Shown: positions 22,535 through 33,236 of the stretch, in pieces
How positions within the stretch are numbered: the first letter of the stretch is position 1
Layout of the letters: each line of letters begins with the position of its first letter
From: Ascarosepion bandense
Lineage: Eukaryota; Mollusca; Cephalopoda; Sepiida; Sepiidae
Assembly: GCA_037127315.1 (NCBI GenBank)
Contig: JBBBDQ010001293.1
Location: 764,001 to 828,000 of the forward strand
Direction of reading: 5' to 3'
DNA: 64,000 nt
Position numbers and translations under genes: made by a program
Notes under the pieces: generated by a model
Told to the model about the DNA's origin: nothing
Databases searched by the model: none
What the model saw: the letters and a program-made list of their open reading frames with translations, nothing else

Positions 22535-22684
22535 ATGTGCGTTGTGGGACAGTGGATATCGGCTTGGAAGGAGAAATCGGGGAGCCGAGTTCGAATTCCA
22601 GTTGAGTTCCTTGTATTCACTTACGCGCAAATACCCTTGATATGAACGCCCAACGCGTGTATCACTTATGCGCTTCGCTGACTA
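22535..22684 (+). mobile_element. SINE with internal deletion
   Basis: Full head (GATGTGCGTTGTGGGACAGT; B box GAGTTCGAATTCCAG) but the middle is deleted and joined directly to the CAACGCGTGTATCACTTATG end. Flanks CTACGTTTCTA (left) and CTATGTTTCTA (right) form an 11-bp target duplication with one mismatch. Confidence 0.82.
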
Positions 22685-22702
22685 ACTATGTTTCTAAATT
22701 TC

Positions 22703-23000
22703 TGTTGTGGCGTTGTTGTGGCGAAATCTTCGTCGCCAAGTTTTTTGTGGCCTTGTTAGTGCCGGGAAGAAAGGCACGGAAACCAGAAGGTAGGTTCAAA
22801 CAGTGTATTAAAATAACAGAATAATGTATACAATAATAAGTGTTAGTAATCAGTAAAACAGAAGTTTAGGTCCGAACGGTATATTTACGCTGCGTCTTGA
22901 CTGTAACACGACTGTCTCACAGCTGCGTCCCCGGAAGACACGCATGTACTATTATATTGACGGAGGAAGAGTCCATTCCTAAAGATAGGCCCACATAACA
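22703..23000 (+). mobile_element. Solo LTR, 298 bp
   Basis: Begins TGTTGTGGCGTTG and ends CCCACATAACA (TG...CA). Flanks ATTTC / TTTTC approximate a 5-bp duplication; the paralogous LINE at 20.8 kb shows the site without the insertion. A 37-nt piece of it (GTAAAACAGAAGTTTAGGTC) recurs inverted at 23,486-23,524. Confidence 0.65.
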
Positions 23001-23249
23001 TTTTCATAAAGGACCGTCCCGGTGTCACCATTTCTCAATTCGGTATCTATGCTGATGACAAAACTAGTTTACTCCTGTTTTTATAGTAAGTCTGATCAGT
23101 TCGATAAGTCAAATTGGCAGCTGATCTCAAAAATGATCTTTAATCCGTTGTTAAATAACCTTTTGAACGCTTAGTAAACGAAACTACTCTTTTGATTATC
23201 AGAGAAAAACCTTCTACATTCCACCCGCATGGCTGATGCTAACCTCCAG
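23001..23249 (+). pseudogene. LINE palm fragment downstream of solo LTR
   Basis: Continues the LINE interrupted by the SINE and LTR: CATAAAGGACCGTCCCGG, a YADDKTS-like box (TATGCTGATGACAAAACTAG), then the connection region. Not coding. Confidence 0.65.
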
Positions 23250-23413
23250 GGTTAAATAACAGGAGAGATTGGGTTCTAAAGCCTTGGCTGTCAACCAGTC
23301 TACCGCAGAAAGCATTGGCAACCTACTGCGGGATAATCTTCTGTCCAGTCAGTCATGTCTCTTTCAAGACATGATCACCCAAGCGTGTTTCACGTATGGC
23401 ATTTAACTGACTG
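23250..23413 (+). mobile_element. SINE 3' two-thirds
   Basis: GTTAAATAACAGGAGAGATT through CTACTGCGGGATAATCTTCT to CAAGCGTGTTTCACGTATGG and ACTGACTG. Head missing (5' truncated). Confidence 0.8.
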
Positions 23414-23427
23414 TTAGTGTTGCCAAA

Positions 23428-23588
23428 TCTAAACTTATTTATGAATGGAACTTTGTCTCTGAGTGTACGTGTGTGTCTCTGTGTGAGACCGTTCGGACCT
23501 AAACTTCTGTTTTACTGATTACTAAAGACATAAAAAACGATATTCAGAAGTTTGAACGTTGTCGTTCTTACAATAATGCAGAAAATCG

Positions 23589-23645
<57 letters not shown>

Positions 23646-23830
23646 GTAAGATGTTTGTGTGTGTTTCTGTTTATCTGTCTGTATGTCCTAAGACAAATCC
23701 ACAATTTTTATCCGATTCACACCAAACTTCACACAAATATTCTTTATGTTGAGTCTGAGCTCCAGGCCCATGGATTAGTTTTAAAGCCTTCATTACACCC
23801 GAGCAACGCCGAGCTGTACTGCGAGTAAAA
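23428..23830 (+). repeat. Interspersed repeat C, copy 2, with (TA)n core
   Basis: 23,428-23,580 and 23,643-23,820 match 52,264-52,300 and 52,597-52,790 (AAGATGTTTGTGTG, CAAACTTCACACAAATATTC, GAGCAACGCCGAGCT). A 50-bp TA run lies at 23,591-23,641. Possibly a non-autonomous Helitron-like element, but hallmark termini are not clear. Confidence 0.55.
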
Positions 23831-23965
23831 AAAATAAGAAAAAACAAGAAAATATATAAACACAATAATTCTACCGGAACAGAGACAAATAACTACAAAT
23901 ATTATATAAGAAAGTTTTACATGATAAATATATGGAAAGGAGATAATAAACAAGATGAAATTTTG
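23830..23965. repeat. Interspersed repeat D, copy 1
   Basis: CCGGAACAGAGACAAATAAC and TTTACATGATAAATATAT recur at 25,275-25,345. Sequence 23,965-24,600 otherwise holds only a small LINE remnant (TTGTTAAATGGGGCAATGAG, 24,090-24,160). Confidence 0.6.
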
Positions 23966-24611
23966 CTTCAAGAAAAATAGAACCTGAGACGATCACTTTA
24001 ATCTTGTTAGCTGAGTTCGTTAATGCGCGTCACATTTAACGTGGCCAGCTGCATATAATGACGAATGCTCATTCATTAGATTCTTTGAATGTATTGTTAA
24101 ATGGGGCAATGAGGGGCATGTTAATTTTTATACCTCTTCAGCGAAACTGCTCTATTTCAATACTTTAAATTACTTTTAATTTCGGTAGATAGAATAGAAT
24201 AATGTTTAAAACAAACGGAGCGTCTATTCAAATATGAATATCCAATAAAAATATACTTTAAAGTGATAAACATTTGTCGGATTATTACTTTAAAACATTT
24301 ATTATTTATTTAAATGCGTAGATATTAAAGTTATTGATGGATATACTTTATTTTATTCTTAATGAATATATGTGCTTGAGAAGACATTCCATTGCTCGTT
24401 TTTTTTTTCCTTAAAAAAATTAATGTGAAATTAATTTTAACCGGGCTAGAGATAGATCATCTTATTAACGAAAAATACCACCCGTATAATAGATATAAGC
24501 TATTTGTTATATTAGTTCAGTGTGTAAAATTTGTTCCAAAATGATTGTAATATTTGGAAATGAAATTAGAAATAACGCAAATCCAATAAAAATGATATAT
24601 ACTTTTTATTT

Positions 24612-24915
24612 TTTTTATTTTTTTATAAGCGTTTCACCCCGAGCAAGGCATGTCACTGCCACTACTGCGCAGGGGGCTACATAGAGTGGAGAAAGGATGA
24701 TTAAATATAGGAAATGTCAGAAGATGGGTGATAGGCGGGTAAGGATACCGAGAATGAGGGTTGGGTAGATGAGAGTGTTCTGAGAATAATTGGGAGTTAG
24801 TGTGATAAGAGGTGTCTATTGACCCTACATTTAAACACCTGGAGATTGTAGCTGTCGGGAAAGCAGAGTTGTGGAAGGGAGTTCCACAGGCGGGAAGCGC
24901 GAGACTGTGTGCCAG
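24612..24915 (-). mobile_element. LINE 3' tail and C-terminal fragment
   Basis: TTTCACCCCGAGCAAGGCAT, GCGCAGGGGGCTACATAGAG at the left and GGAGATTGTAGCTGTCGGGA, GGAGTTCCACAGGCGGGAAG at the right are the reverse complement of the main LINE's 3' end. The stretch 24,915-25,225 shows no recognisable feature. Confidence 0.78.
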
Positions 24916-25224
24916 CCGATTGTTTTTTATTTACTCTTATCCTTATCATTCATTCGAAACCTAAGTCTCATTTATTACCATTTCGATTGCAACGCTCTAC
25001 CTTGAGTGGTTCTCGAGTAACATATTGTGTGACATTGTGTGAAATTTGATTAGAAGTATATATGAATAATACCATAAGTATTTTTACACAGTATTTCAAG
25101 CAACGATTGTGTCTGCTGATTTTTATTTTCGGCTATTTTCAGTTAACTGTCAAAATATATAAATACAGCAGGTGCTGTTTTGATCATTGCAATTTTTGAT
25201 TCACTTGTAACGGTTCACTTTTAA

Positions 25225-25400
25225 ACCAGAGTTTCTTCATAGAAAACAAATACAAATATGTAAACACAGTAACACTTCCGGAACAGAGACAAATAACCAC
25301 AAATATTATAGGCGAAGACTTTACATGATAAATATATATATATAAAAAAGATAATAAACAGGAGGAAATATGTAGATACATAAATTTTGCTATATATATA
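25225..25400. repeat. Interspersed repeat D, copy 2
   Basis: Second copy of the repeat at 23,830-23,965 in the same orientation with AT expansions. Confidence 0.6.
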
Positions 25401-25566
25401 GGGGAATAGTGCACAATATTATTTATTGATAACTTTATAGATCTGAAGAGTTTCAAACTTCAGTACGAAATACAGGCGCACAACACATAGAATGTTACAC
25501 TGAAGGATTAAACAGACAGTCATTATGAAATGTTGATTCCTATGTTCATTACACTCACTGTCTCAC

Positions 25567-25567
<1 letters not shown>

Positions 25568-25613
<46 letters not shown>

Positions 25614-25639
25614 CGATACGATACGATATGATTATAATG

Positions 25640-25672
<33 letters not shown>

Positions 25673-25673
25673 T
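25568..25673. repeat. (GATA)n microsatellites
   Basis: Two TAGA runs separated by an ACGATACGATA variant block. The following 25,700-26,335 is AT-rich, with (TA)n at 25,897-25,944 and 26,283-26,328, and no other feature. Confidence 0.95.
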
Positions 25674-25892
25674 TATCCTATGTTTTAAGCACGAGTAGGA
25701 GTTTCATGCATTATGCTATCATCAGGTGCATATTATAATATAGTAGGATAATATATATATTTATTAATATATACTTCTTTCTTTGTTATACCGCATTGAA
25801 CACTAGTCTATTAAAACCTGATAAATGTTTACATATTGATGTTTATATGCGCGTATACACATACATGTATATATAATTATTTACATCCATTC

Positions 25893-25945
<53 letters not shown>

Positions 25946-26284
25946 TTCATATATAAAGAAGTTATTACGTGACATAGGTTTCTATAATGTGGCTTTTTTC
26001 AGGCGATTTGCAACAACAAATTTTACAACTTTTTTAAGAACGCTTACGTAATAGGAATTTTTTTGACCTCACAATTTTCAAAATTAGAAGAAATTATAAC
26101 GTTATCATTCATAGTTGTATGAACCAAATAGGTATTTTATGTTGTGGTTACACTTTGTCATTATTTCTGTTTTTTCACTCAATGATTCATTTTTGTTTGG
26201 GAATAACATAATCGACAACTTTTTTTCCTTGCTCAGTCTACATATTTTGCCACTGTTGTAAGATTTTGGCTGTTTTCACAATAC

Positions 26285-26331
<47 letters not shown>

Positions 26332-26344
26332 TATGTATATATAT

Positions 26345-27245
26345 ATGTTTTCAATCATTTCACCCCGGGCAAGGCGCAAATGCCACTGATGTGCGGGGGG
26401 CTACATAACTGAAAGAAGATTAATTAGAGGAGGGAGAAGAGGATTACAAACCAATTAGAAAGAAGCAATAGAAAGATGAAAATGCAAGTGTAATGACAGT
26501 TGCAAGGCGGGAGAGAAAGGGAAGGATATACGGAGTGGGGGAAGGGCTAGAGTCAAGTGGTTAGTATATGAGTATTGACATTGCATTTAAATTTCTAGAG
26601 GTTGTAGCCGTCAGGAAAGCAAGAATATGGGAGCGAGTTCCACATGCGTGAAGTGCGAGAGAAGAAGCTGCAAGAGTAGAATTGTCGTCTGCATTTTGCT
26701 AACCTAACTGTGAATGGATGGGACCTAGCTGCCATTCTGGTTGCACGAATAAACACCTGTTGAGGAGGCACCAGTGACTTAAGTTCGTCTGAGCAGAAGC
26801 CATGAAAGTACTTATAGAACAGACAAAGGGAGGCCACATTTCGTCGGTGGGGAAGTGGCTGTAGTCGAGCCGCCAAGTCAGCACCTATCACGTTACTAAC
26901 TCTCCTTTGGAGCCTGTCGAGAACACTGAGGTGAGCGGCAGGGGCGCCTGACCATAAATGGCAGCAATACTCCATGCAGGGTCGAATGGTAGATTTGTAT
27001 ATATACAGGATGGATTCAGGCGAAATGAACATCCTGGATCGACACAGTGACCCAACCTTCTTAGCAGTGGATTTAGCTATGGATTCGATGTAGCCGTTCC
27101 ACTTGAGATCAGAAGAGAGGGTAAGGCCGAGGAGGCGCAGTGTATTGCACTCATGGAGAATTGCTTGGTCCAAGCTTATGTGAGGTAGGAGAGTTTGCTC
27201 TTGATGGTTGACAGACAACAGCTTGGTCTTGGACGCATTAAATTG
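26345..27245 (-). pseudogene. Jockey/CR1-like LINE C-terminal half, best preserved copy
   Basis: A 207-codon open frame (27,218-26,595) carries LRLLGLTLSSDLKWN, a WSGAPAAHLSVLDRLQRR block, LAARLQPLPHRRNVASLCLF, FCSDELKSLVP and SFFSRTSRMWNSLPYS, ending FPDGYNL: the connection-to-C-terminus part of a LINE polyprotein, uninterrupted. The upstream SK.KLLSVNHQ start is cut at about 27,243, so it lacks endonuclease and RT. The 3' UTR runs to the tail GGGCAAGGCGCAAATGCCAC at 26,365. A recent, 5'-truncated insertion compared with the other copies; it serves as the reference for the family. Confidence 0.88.
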
Positions 27246-27473
27246 TGATATATATAGAGAGAGCTATGATACAGCGAAACATATGTCTGCAGAGGACTGT
27301 TTACGCTCTCACACCCTAATTGAGCACTCTGGAAGAATGGTAGACTTTGAAAAACAGTAGCTACTCTGGCATCTACACATCGTTCATTCAGCAATGAATT
27401 AGAATACTCTCAGCTGTTGGGCGTATATAATGATAATATACACGCTAAAAAGTCTACCCCCTTCTCTCGAGCG

Positions 27474-27605
27474 CCCGTAGCTCAGAGGTAGAATCGCGAC
27501 TGACGCCAATTTGGTCGGGTTTCAATATTGGGTAAAAAGCAATCGGCTGTCTAACCGTACTGATGAGCTACGATACAGCGGAACCAATCTCTCTGCGGAT
27601 GACTA
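27474..27605 (+). mobile_element. Possible second SINE family with tRNA-like head
   Basis: GCGCCCGTAGCTCAGAGGTA resembles a tRNA 5' half with A box, and GGTCGGGTTTCAATATTGGG a degraded B box. A downstream GATACAGCGGAACCAATCTC has a relative at 27,270-27,295. It does not fold as a proper tRNA by eye. (TA)n follows at 27,605-27,631. Confidence 0.45.
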
Positions 27606-27899
27606 TATATATATATATATATATATATAATTATTAATCTGTTATTCATCAGAATTCAAAATTTCATACAGAATTCAACCAATTACGCAACCTTGGTTTC
27701 AACCTTTCTGTATCTTCTGGCGTTTTATATGAACTGATTTTACAACGTTTTTTTCTAAAGGCATAAGAGGAACATTCAGAACACAGAACTGGGGGTTTAA
27801 AATATGGGAGGAGGTGATCAAGAATTGCAATCATTTTCCTTCTAGTTTTTAGGATCCTAAAATAAATTTTCTGATGGCTTTACATCCAGACATTATTTT

Positions 27900-28200
27900 G
27901 TTTATATATATATATATATATATATAGTGTATCGAGGCAGCAAATAATTTTCTAAACATATACTGTTAAATATCAGAGACAATGAATCTCTATTATGTTT
28001 AATCATGAGCCGTTCTAAACGTCGTATTTTGGCTTTAACTTCAGTTGAAAATAAAGACAAAAATTCTCCAGTATTTGGATAATTTTTTATTAATTTGGTT
28101 CTAAGCTTTCGGCTCATTTGAACCATCTTCAGAGAGGTTATTAAGACGGTAATACAGTAACATCCACCATCACCGTCGATTTTATTTTGTGTTGACATAA
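27900..28200 (-). pseudogene. Penelope-like pseudo-LTR with start of ORF
   Basis: Reverse strand: hairpin segment CTGAAGATGGTTC-AAAT-GAGCCGAAAGC (28,132-28,105), then a frame with VKAKIRRLERLMIKHNRDSL and LENYLLPRYT ending at (TA)n (27,926-27,903). The same order and residues (IRRYERILHKINRQNL...MLPKYT) occur at 45.15-44.98 kb, and the homologous DNA at 22.03-22.18 kb, showing that all three copies end at the same element position. Confidence 0.72.
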
Positions 28201-28363
28201 AACTCCACTAGGCAACGGCAATAGTTACCAAAAATACCAAACGCAGTTCGCAATTTTGCAATGCGGTTCTATGACGTCACACTGCGTGATAGTGCGAAAT
28301 GACAACAGAACCATGTATTCAAATGCAATGTAATGTATTATGACCGGATTTAAAGGTGGTTTT

Positions 28364-28365
<2 letters not shown>

Positions 28366-28400
<35 letters not shown>
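28366..28400. repeat. (TA)n microsatellite
   Basis: TA run. The surrounding 28,200-28,880 is otherwise unassigned; an 84-codon open frame at 28,676-28,930 runs into the SINE and is not credible as a gene. Confidence 0.9.
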
Positions 28401-28404
<4 letters not shown>

Positions 28405-28884
28405 TTTAGAAAGAACAGGGACCAGTTTTTGTAGCACACATCTTAATGACTATTACAGCGATACCATCGGATCTACATGCTTTATGGGGGTTTACGTTAG
28501 AGATGATAGCAAAAACTAATGGGTTTTACATGCATGTCACTTAAATGAAACAGTTCTAATTTTATGAGTCAAGTGTAAAGTTTGATTGCAGAATATAACA
28601 CTTAAAATTGATTGAAGAGCGGGAAATGAAGAATTTCCTCTTAATTAATGCTCTGTTACAGAACTGCCAGTAATCATGAGAGCCACATTTGTTAACGGCT
28701 ATGCGGTGCCTCATTCTCTCGGCAAACAGGATCTTTGCTTTTTTATTGACTCACTTTCATTTATCACGATCAGTAAAGAATATTCATCTATTACAACGAG
28801 AGGTACCACAATGGTTTTAGACAAAAATCATTGGCGCAATTTTCATTGGGACGTAAAAGATATCAGTCTATGGGGTGTATGTAT

Positions 28885-29262
28885 GTATGCCGCATTCACC
28901 CTAGTCGGGTTGAGCGGGCTTCCTCCCTGACGGAGCAAGTCTCATTGGGATTTGTTTAAGGGCAGGGTCCCAAGTCCTACCCTGTTATTTAACCCATAAC
29001 TGGAGGGAACGGACGGATTAATACCTTTCCCAAGGGTACTAGTGCGCAAGTGAGTGCAATGTGCTCGACTGAAATTGGAACTCGGCTCACCGATTTCCCC
29101 CTCCAAGCCGACATCCACCGCACCACAACGCACATCCGTGAACGCTAACAGCACCTGGTATTCCCAAGTGGTCACCCACGTAAGTACTGACCAGGCTCAA
29201 CGTTGCTTAACTTCGGTGATCGAGCGGGAACCGGTGTATTCAACGTGACATGACCGTTAACT
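28885..29262 (-). mobile_element. Chimeric 5S rRNA-tRNA SINE
   Basis: On the reverse strand a complete 5S-like head (29,261-29,143) is followed by the tRNA-like SINE head (GATGTGCGTTGTGGTGCGGT, 29,139-29,120; GGTGAGCCGAGTTCCAATTT, 29,093-29,074) and the SINE body ending in CTGGAGTTATGGGTTAAATA near 28,986 and a different tail to about 28,885. Two pol III promoter types are thus stacked, as in vertebrate AmnSINE1-type elements. A second copy is at 58.2-58.5 kb. Confidence 0.82.
29143..29261 (-). pseudogene. 5S rRNA-like head of SINE
   Basis: About 119 nt. 5'-GTTAACGGTCATGTCACGTT start, box A region AAGCAACGTTGAGCCTGG, intermediate element GTGGGTGACC, and box C TGGGAATACCAGGTGCTG are all present. 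The changed terminal pairs and the fused SINE body mark it as a retro-derived head, not an rRNA gene. Confidence 0.85.
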
Positions 29263-29264
29263 AG

Positions 29265-29945
29265 TCCATGGGGTGCCACGAAGAAAATGACGGAATGAGT
29301 CCCAGTCAGCTTGAAACGGAAAAGAGGTCATAAGGATAGGGAGTTCCTGTTTAATGGATAATTGGAAAGAAAATGCTACCACAGGGTGTTTAGAGTTACC
29401 AAGAAGGCAGAATCGCAAAGCTCGTCAAGAGCGAGGAGAGAAGCTAAACCTGTTACTCGGTTTTAATAGAGAAACTAGCAGGGAAATCCACGATTTCGTT
29501 AAGGAATTTAGCAATTAAAAAAATAATATTTTAATACCAGCAACATCAGTACGCTAAGCCATGTGTCATTGCAAACATTAAAATCACCGAAAAAAAATGT
29601 TCAATGATGATTGGATATAAATTGCATTTTCTATACTGTCAGCTATTATGTCTAATATACTGCATTACTAGGAAGAAGGTGAGCGATAAAGATACTTAAT
29701 GATGATTAGTAACGAACGTCGGAAACACATGATGGTGCAGTTAGGAGCCTCGTGAGACAATAACCTGGACGTTGGATGATTATTCTGGATGTAAACATCA
29801 AGCCCATCTAAATGCTGGAATCTTTTCAGCAAAAGGAAGATAGCGTAGAACCAAGAATTCATTGGTAGCAAAGAAAAAAATTAAGTTAGTTTCCAAGAGA
29901 GAAAATATATCTGTCGATCTTTCATAGAGGAAATATTCTACATTG
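29265..29945 (-). pseudogene. LINE AP-endonuclease fragment (probable)
   Basis: The reverse strand has GDFNVCNDTWL (near 29,590-29,555), matching the GDFN.H...W motif of APE-type LINE endonucleases, preceded by a segment with PSCVSDVRY and SLSIFIAHLLPSN resembling the strand before it. Downstream (left) the frame degrades, and SFSSWHP at about 29,280 may be the SDH region. Probably the 5' half of the main LINE. Many stops. Confidence 0.5.
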
Positions 29946-29949
29946 CAGA

Positions 29950-32606
29950 ATTTGGAACGCTTATCATGAATATTCGTGAAACAAAGGCTGAGTTGCGTAA
30001 GTGGTTTTTACTTTACTGGTTTAGATGTATTTAGTACACCTGCTAAGGCGGATGCATTGCTTTCAGTCGCGTTTGTCTGTTTGACTGTCCGTGGACATAA
30101 TATCTCAAGACCAGCTAGATGAGTTCAGATAAAACTTCCAGGGATGACTGTCCTCATGACTGACACGAACTGATTCTGTTTTATTTTTTCGTTTTTTAGT
30201 ACATTTTATGGTTAATTTTATGTTGTTTTTGGAGGGTAGACCGTTCATTTTCAGTATTTTCTTTCCTAAGAGAGGTCGAGTTAACGTTACATTTTTCATT
30301 GCTTTCTATAGTTTTTAAATCAGATGTGGATTTGTTTTTTGTCTGTAAAATATTTATAATTTTTGCAGACCACAAATCCGCGTCATCCTGCTCCCACCGA
30401 CTTTCATTTTTGTTTTAGATTGAGTTTCCGTGAGATGACCTCGGTCAAATTTTGCATTCTTGATAGCAATGACACCATGGACTGTAGCTTCAAAGGTACG
30501 CTGACGGCGCTGCCATCAACAGATTTTTGTTCGCTTTTGAGCAGTCGCACAAGTTTCCTTTAGTTCTGGTGGCATTTTGAATAACTCCATCCCTTTAAGC
30601 TATGATTGTGCTGGTAATTTTTTTTTCAGCGTATGATGATAAGTTTTGTACACCCGCAGCTTCCTTCCAGTGTATATGAAATGTTTGATATGATCTTGAC
30701 TATAGTACTCTAAAGATAAAACGAAACCACAGAACTGTTGTAATTAAGTTGGAAACAACAGCATCAGGTGAAAGATGATCTTTCATAAAATTTATAAAAA
30801 AAATATCTGCGCACTTTTCTTGAATAAGTTGTTTTCTGGTCTTTTTCAGTCGCTTTCCTTGCACTGACCCCCTCGATTCGGCCAGCCGCTTCACCTTCTG
30901 CTCCTATGACACGACCTTTCTCTGCATCTCCTTCTGGATCCTGTCCTCTCAACCTCTCTATGTTTTTTTCTTTTTTAATACTGTTCGATGTTACTCTGTC
31001 CGTTCGGCTGTTGCCTTTTCTTTCTTCTTTCTATGGAACGTTGAATCTCTGTAACGTTGGGCAACATCTGCTGACGGAAACGCTTCATGAATTCAGCATC
31101 CTGTGTCCACTTTCGAGCTAAACATTTCGATTTCAGCATCTCTTCCTCATATATACGTTGGAAAACTTAAAATATTCAATGATAATGCACTGAATTATCC
31201 TACCTATTTATAAGTTACTTTTTCCAATATCTCATTGCAAAGCAGCTGCGGAAAATTTAGCAATGACTAATTTATCATCATAATAATTGGTAATAGCTGT
31301 AAGTATTCAGACTACTTAAATATTGACTTTAAAACTTCTCAACACATATTCATACTTATCGTTTGATGTCTCAGACGGATAGACACATGCACAGCATCTC
31401 TCAGTTCCCCTAGTCTTTGAATGACAGACAGACTTATTTTTCTCTATTTTGAATTAATTATACTTTGAATGCTGCTCTTTTTAGACGCTTTGAGTGCAAA
31501 TGAAACAAACTTGTCGTTACCTTTCAATGTTCATTTTAAGTGCGTACTTTGGTTTGGGAGCAGTCGAGTTCATGTTACGCATTTTCACTCTTGAGAGTGT
31601 TCAGGTTCATTGCAGTTATTTTCTTGATAATAATCTCTTGCTAATCACTGAGATAATGCCGTTATTCCTTTGGCTGAGGTTTGCCTTCTTTGGCTGTTCT
31701 TATTTTTGTTGTATTTTCCATTATATTCGTTTCAGGAGAGAGAGAAAAGAATACCGTAATTAACAATGCCTGCCGTCAGTGATATAAAAATCAACCCAAA
31801 TATGGTTGAAAACAGACCACTGTATGGCCTCATCGTTTCCAACCGGAAATACATGCAGAACACCTACCCATGCGTGACATGACACTGCAAACACCCCGAT
31901 ATTTTTCCGACTGTTGATCAGCGAGCCTGTCTAAGTGCTACCAAAGAGTTCGGTCTCCTAATGACCAGTCGTAAGGAAGCAGCAACCAGCAAATTGCCAA
32001 CCCTGTATTCACACAATGGATAGTCACCACTGGCGATTACCAAAAATTAAACAGTTAAATCCTTGTATAAGAAAGAGAGCAGGTAAACTATATCGGAACA
32101 GGGAACTTTGGAGTGAATATCTACTCCTCTTCAACAAACACGGGATGAGTTCCGATCGGAACTATGAATCTATCTAATCCAATTTACTTGTTTAAAAAGT
32201 AGAAATTAAATTACAAATTTGCAAACTGCGAGATTGTACGAGACCTTCTAGATTTCTTATAATAGATGCTTCAATTGCTTAAACGTGGTGATGGTACGGA
32301 TGTGAAGGGTTTATTTACTTAGCAATCTATTTTGATTTCTTTTCTTTCTCTTTTTTTTTTTAGTTTCACTCAAAGGAATTTAGTTTTTTTCCTAGCTAGG
32401 AAAAAACAGCCAATCACCCATTGACAAATGGTAAGCTGGAAATAATAATAGAAAGTACTTAGAAACATCGAGAAATGAATAAAAAAATCCTCTGTTAAAG
32501 TTGCAGCTCATATCTGACATCTTTCAATTATAATACGCGAAAGATTATCCATGAGTATGAACATATTTTATTAAAAATAAGCAGGCGCAATGTTTGCACT
32601 TTATTT
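29950..32606. other. Unassigned sequence
   Basis: No recognisable gene or repeat. A hydrophobic 89-codon frame at 31,494-31,763 lacks any supporting feature. 30,060-30,150 (TCTGTTTGACTGTCCGTGGA..) resembles low-complexity repeat sequence common in this genome type. The DNA is less AT-rich around 30,850-30,950. Confidence 0.4.
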
Positions 32607-32611
32607 AATAT

Positions 32612-33044
32612 TGTAATATAACAATCTGGCCCCACCCGAGGAAGGCTGATGCAAGCGAGGGTGTTTCCGGTCGTTGAAAGGAACGGATGTCGTTTTGACC
32701 TTATTTCCGGCAGCAGCGGAAATAACTACAGAGGCAAACAGAACAGGTGTCTCTGAGAATTACGTGAGCGTGCGTGGGCGAGGCAAAACCGGAAGAAAAA
32801 GTCCCGGTTCTGGAAGATTATAAAAAGGCCTCGGCACACGGATTCGCCAGAGTAGTAGTAGAGGAGCAACAGAGATCGGCCGGTGAAGAGAGACACAGCA
32901 GATAAGACTACACTCCCGTCAACCCATTAGAAGCGCGCTCTCTCAATTCTCTGTTCCCTGTTCTACACGGTCCATCGTCATTAATAAAAATATAACTTCA
33001 TATTTTTATATATATGCGTGTTTGTTGTTCGTCGATATATAACC
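32612..33044 (+). repeat. Left LTR
   Basis: Starts TGTAATATAACAATCTGG. Contains a TATA box (GATTATAAAAAGGCC, about 32,817-32,830) and a polyadenylation signal (TTAATAAAAAT, about 32,981). Ends GTCGATATATAACC; the right LTR has ...ATACAACA, so the final bases have mutated from the canonical CA. Confidence 0.9.
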
Positions 33045-33073
33045 GGCTCAGTCATTAAGACGTCATAATTGGT

Positions 33074-33092
33074 GCCTAGTGACTTGCTGTTT
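33074..33092 (+). promoter_or_regulatory. Candidate primer binding site
   Basis: TTGGTGCCTAGTGACTTGC has the TGG...-type start expected for pairing with a tRNA 3' CCA end. It lies ~25 nt downstream of the LTR rather than directly adjacent, which is unusual, so this is tentative. Confidence 0.35.
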
Positions 33093-33226
33093 TGAGACAA
33101 CAAAACAGTTAGATGCGAGCTGGTTGCCACGGCGACGATTGAAATTCAACGGACTTAAAACTACCAGATAGAAAGAAAAAAGAAGACGAAAATATATAGC
33201 AGCCGCACGACTATAGACATCAGCCA

Positions 33227-33236
33227 AGGTAGGTGA
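33227..33236 (+). promoter_or_regulatory. Candidate splice donor in LTR element
   Basis: AAGGTAGGTG near 33,227 fits a strong 5' splice site, and GCTTTTGTGCAG|GTTCCC near 33,763-33,780 could be an acceptor. A spliced subgenomic transcript would place the envelope-like ORF near the 5' end. Inference only. Confidence 0.3.

Noticed and set aside
27474..27550. tRNA gene
   Set aside because: A-box-like start is present but the anticodon arm and acceptor stem do not pair and the B box is degraded; a SINE head is more likely.
28676..28930. 84-codon frame as a gene
   Set aside because: Its end lies in the SINE tail and no known domain is seen.
29143..29261. Functional 5S rRNA gene
   Set aside because: It is fused to a SINE body, has base changes, and a second copy at 58.4 kb has the same fusion; no tandem 5S cluster.
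31494..31763. Hydrophobic 89-codon frame as a small membrane protein
   Set aside because: No family resemblance, no signals, and T-rich DNA readily gives hydrophobic frames.
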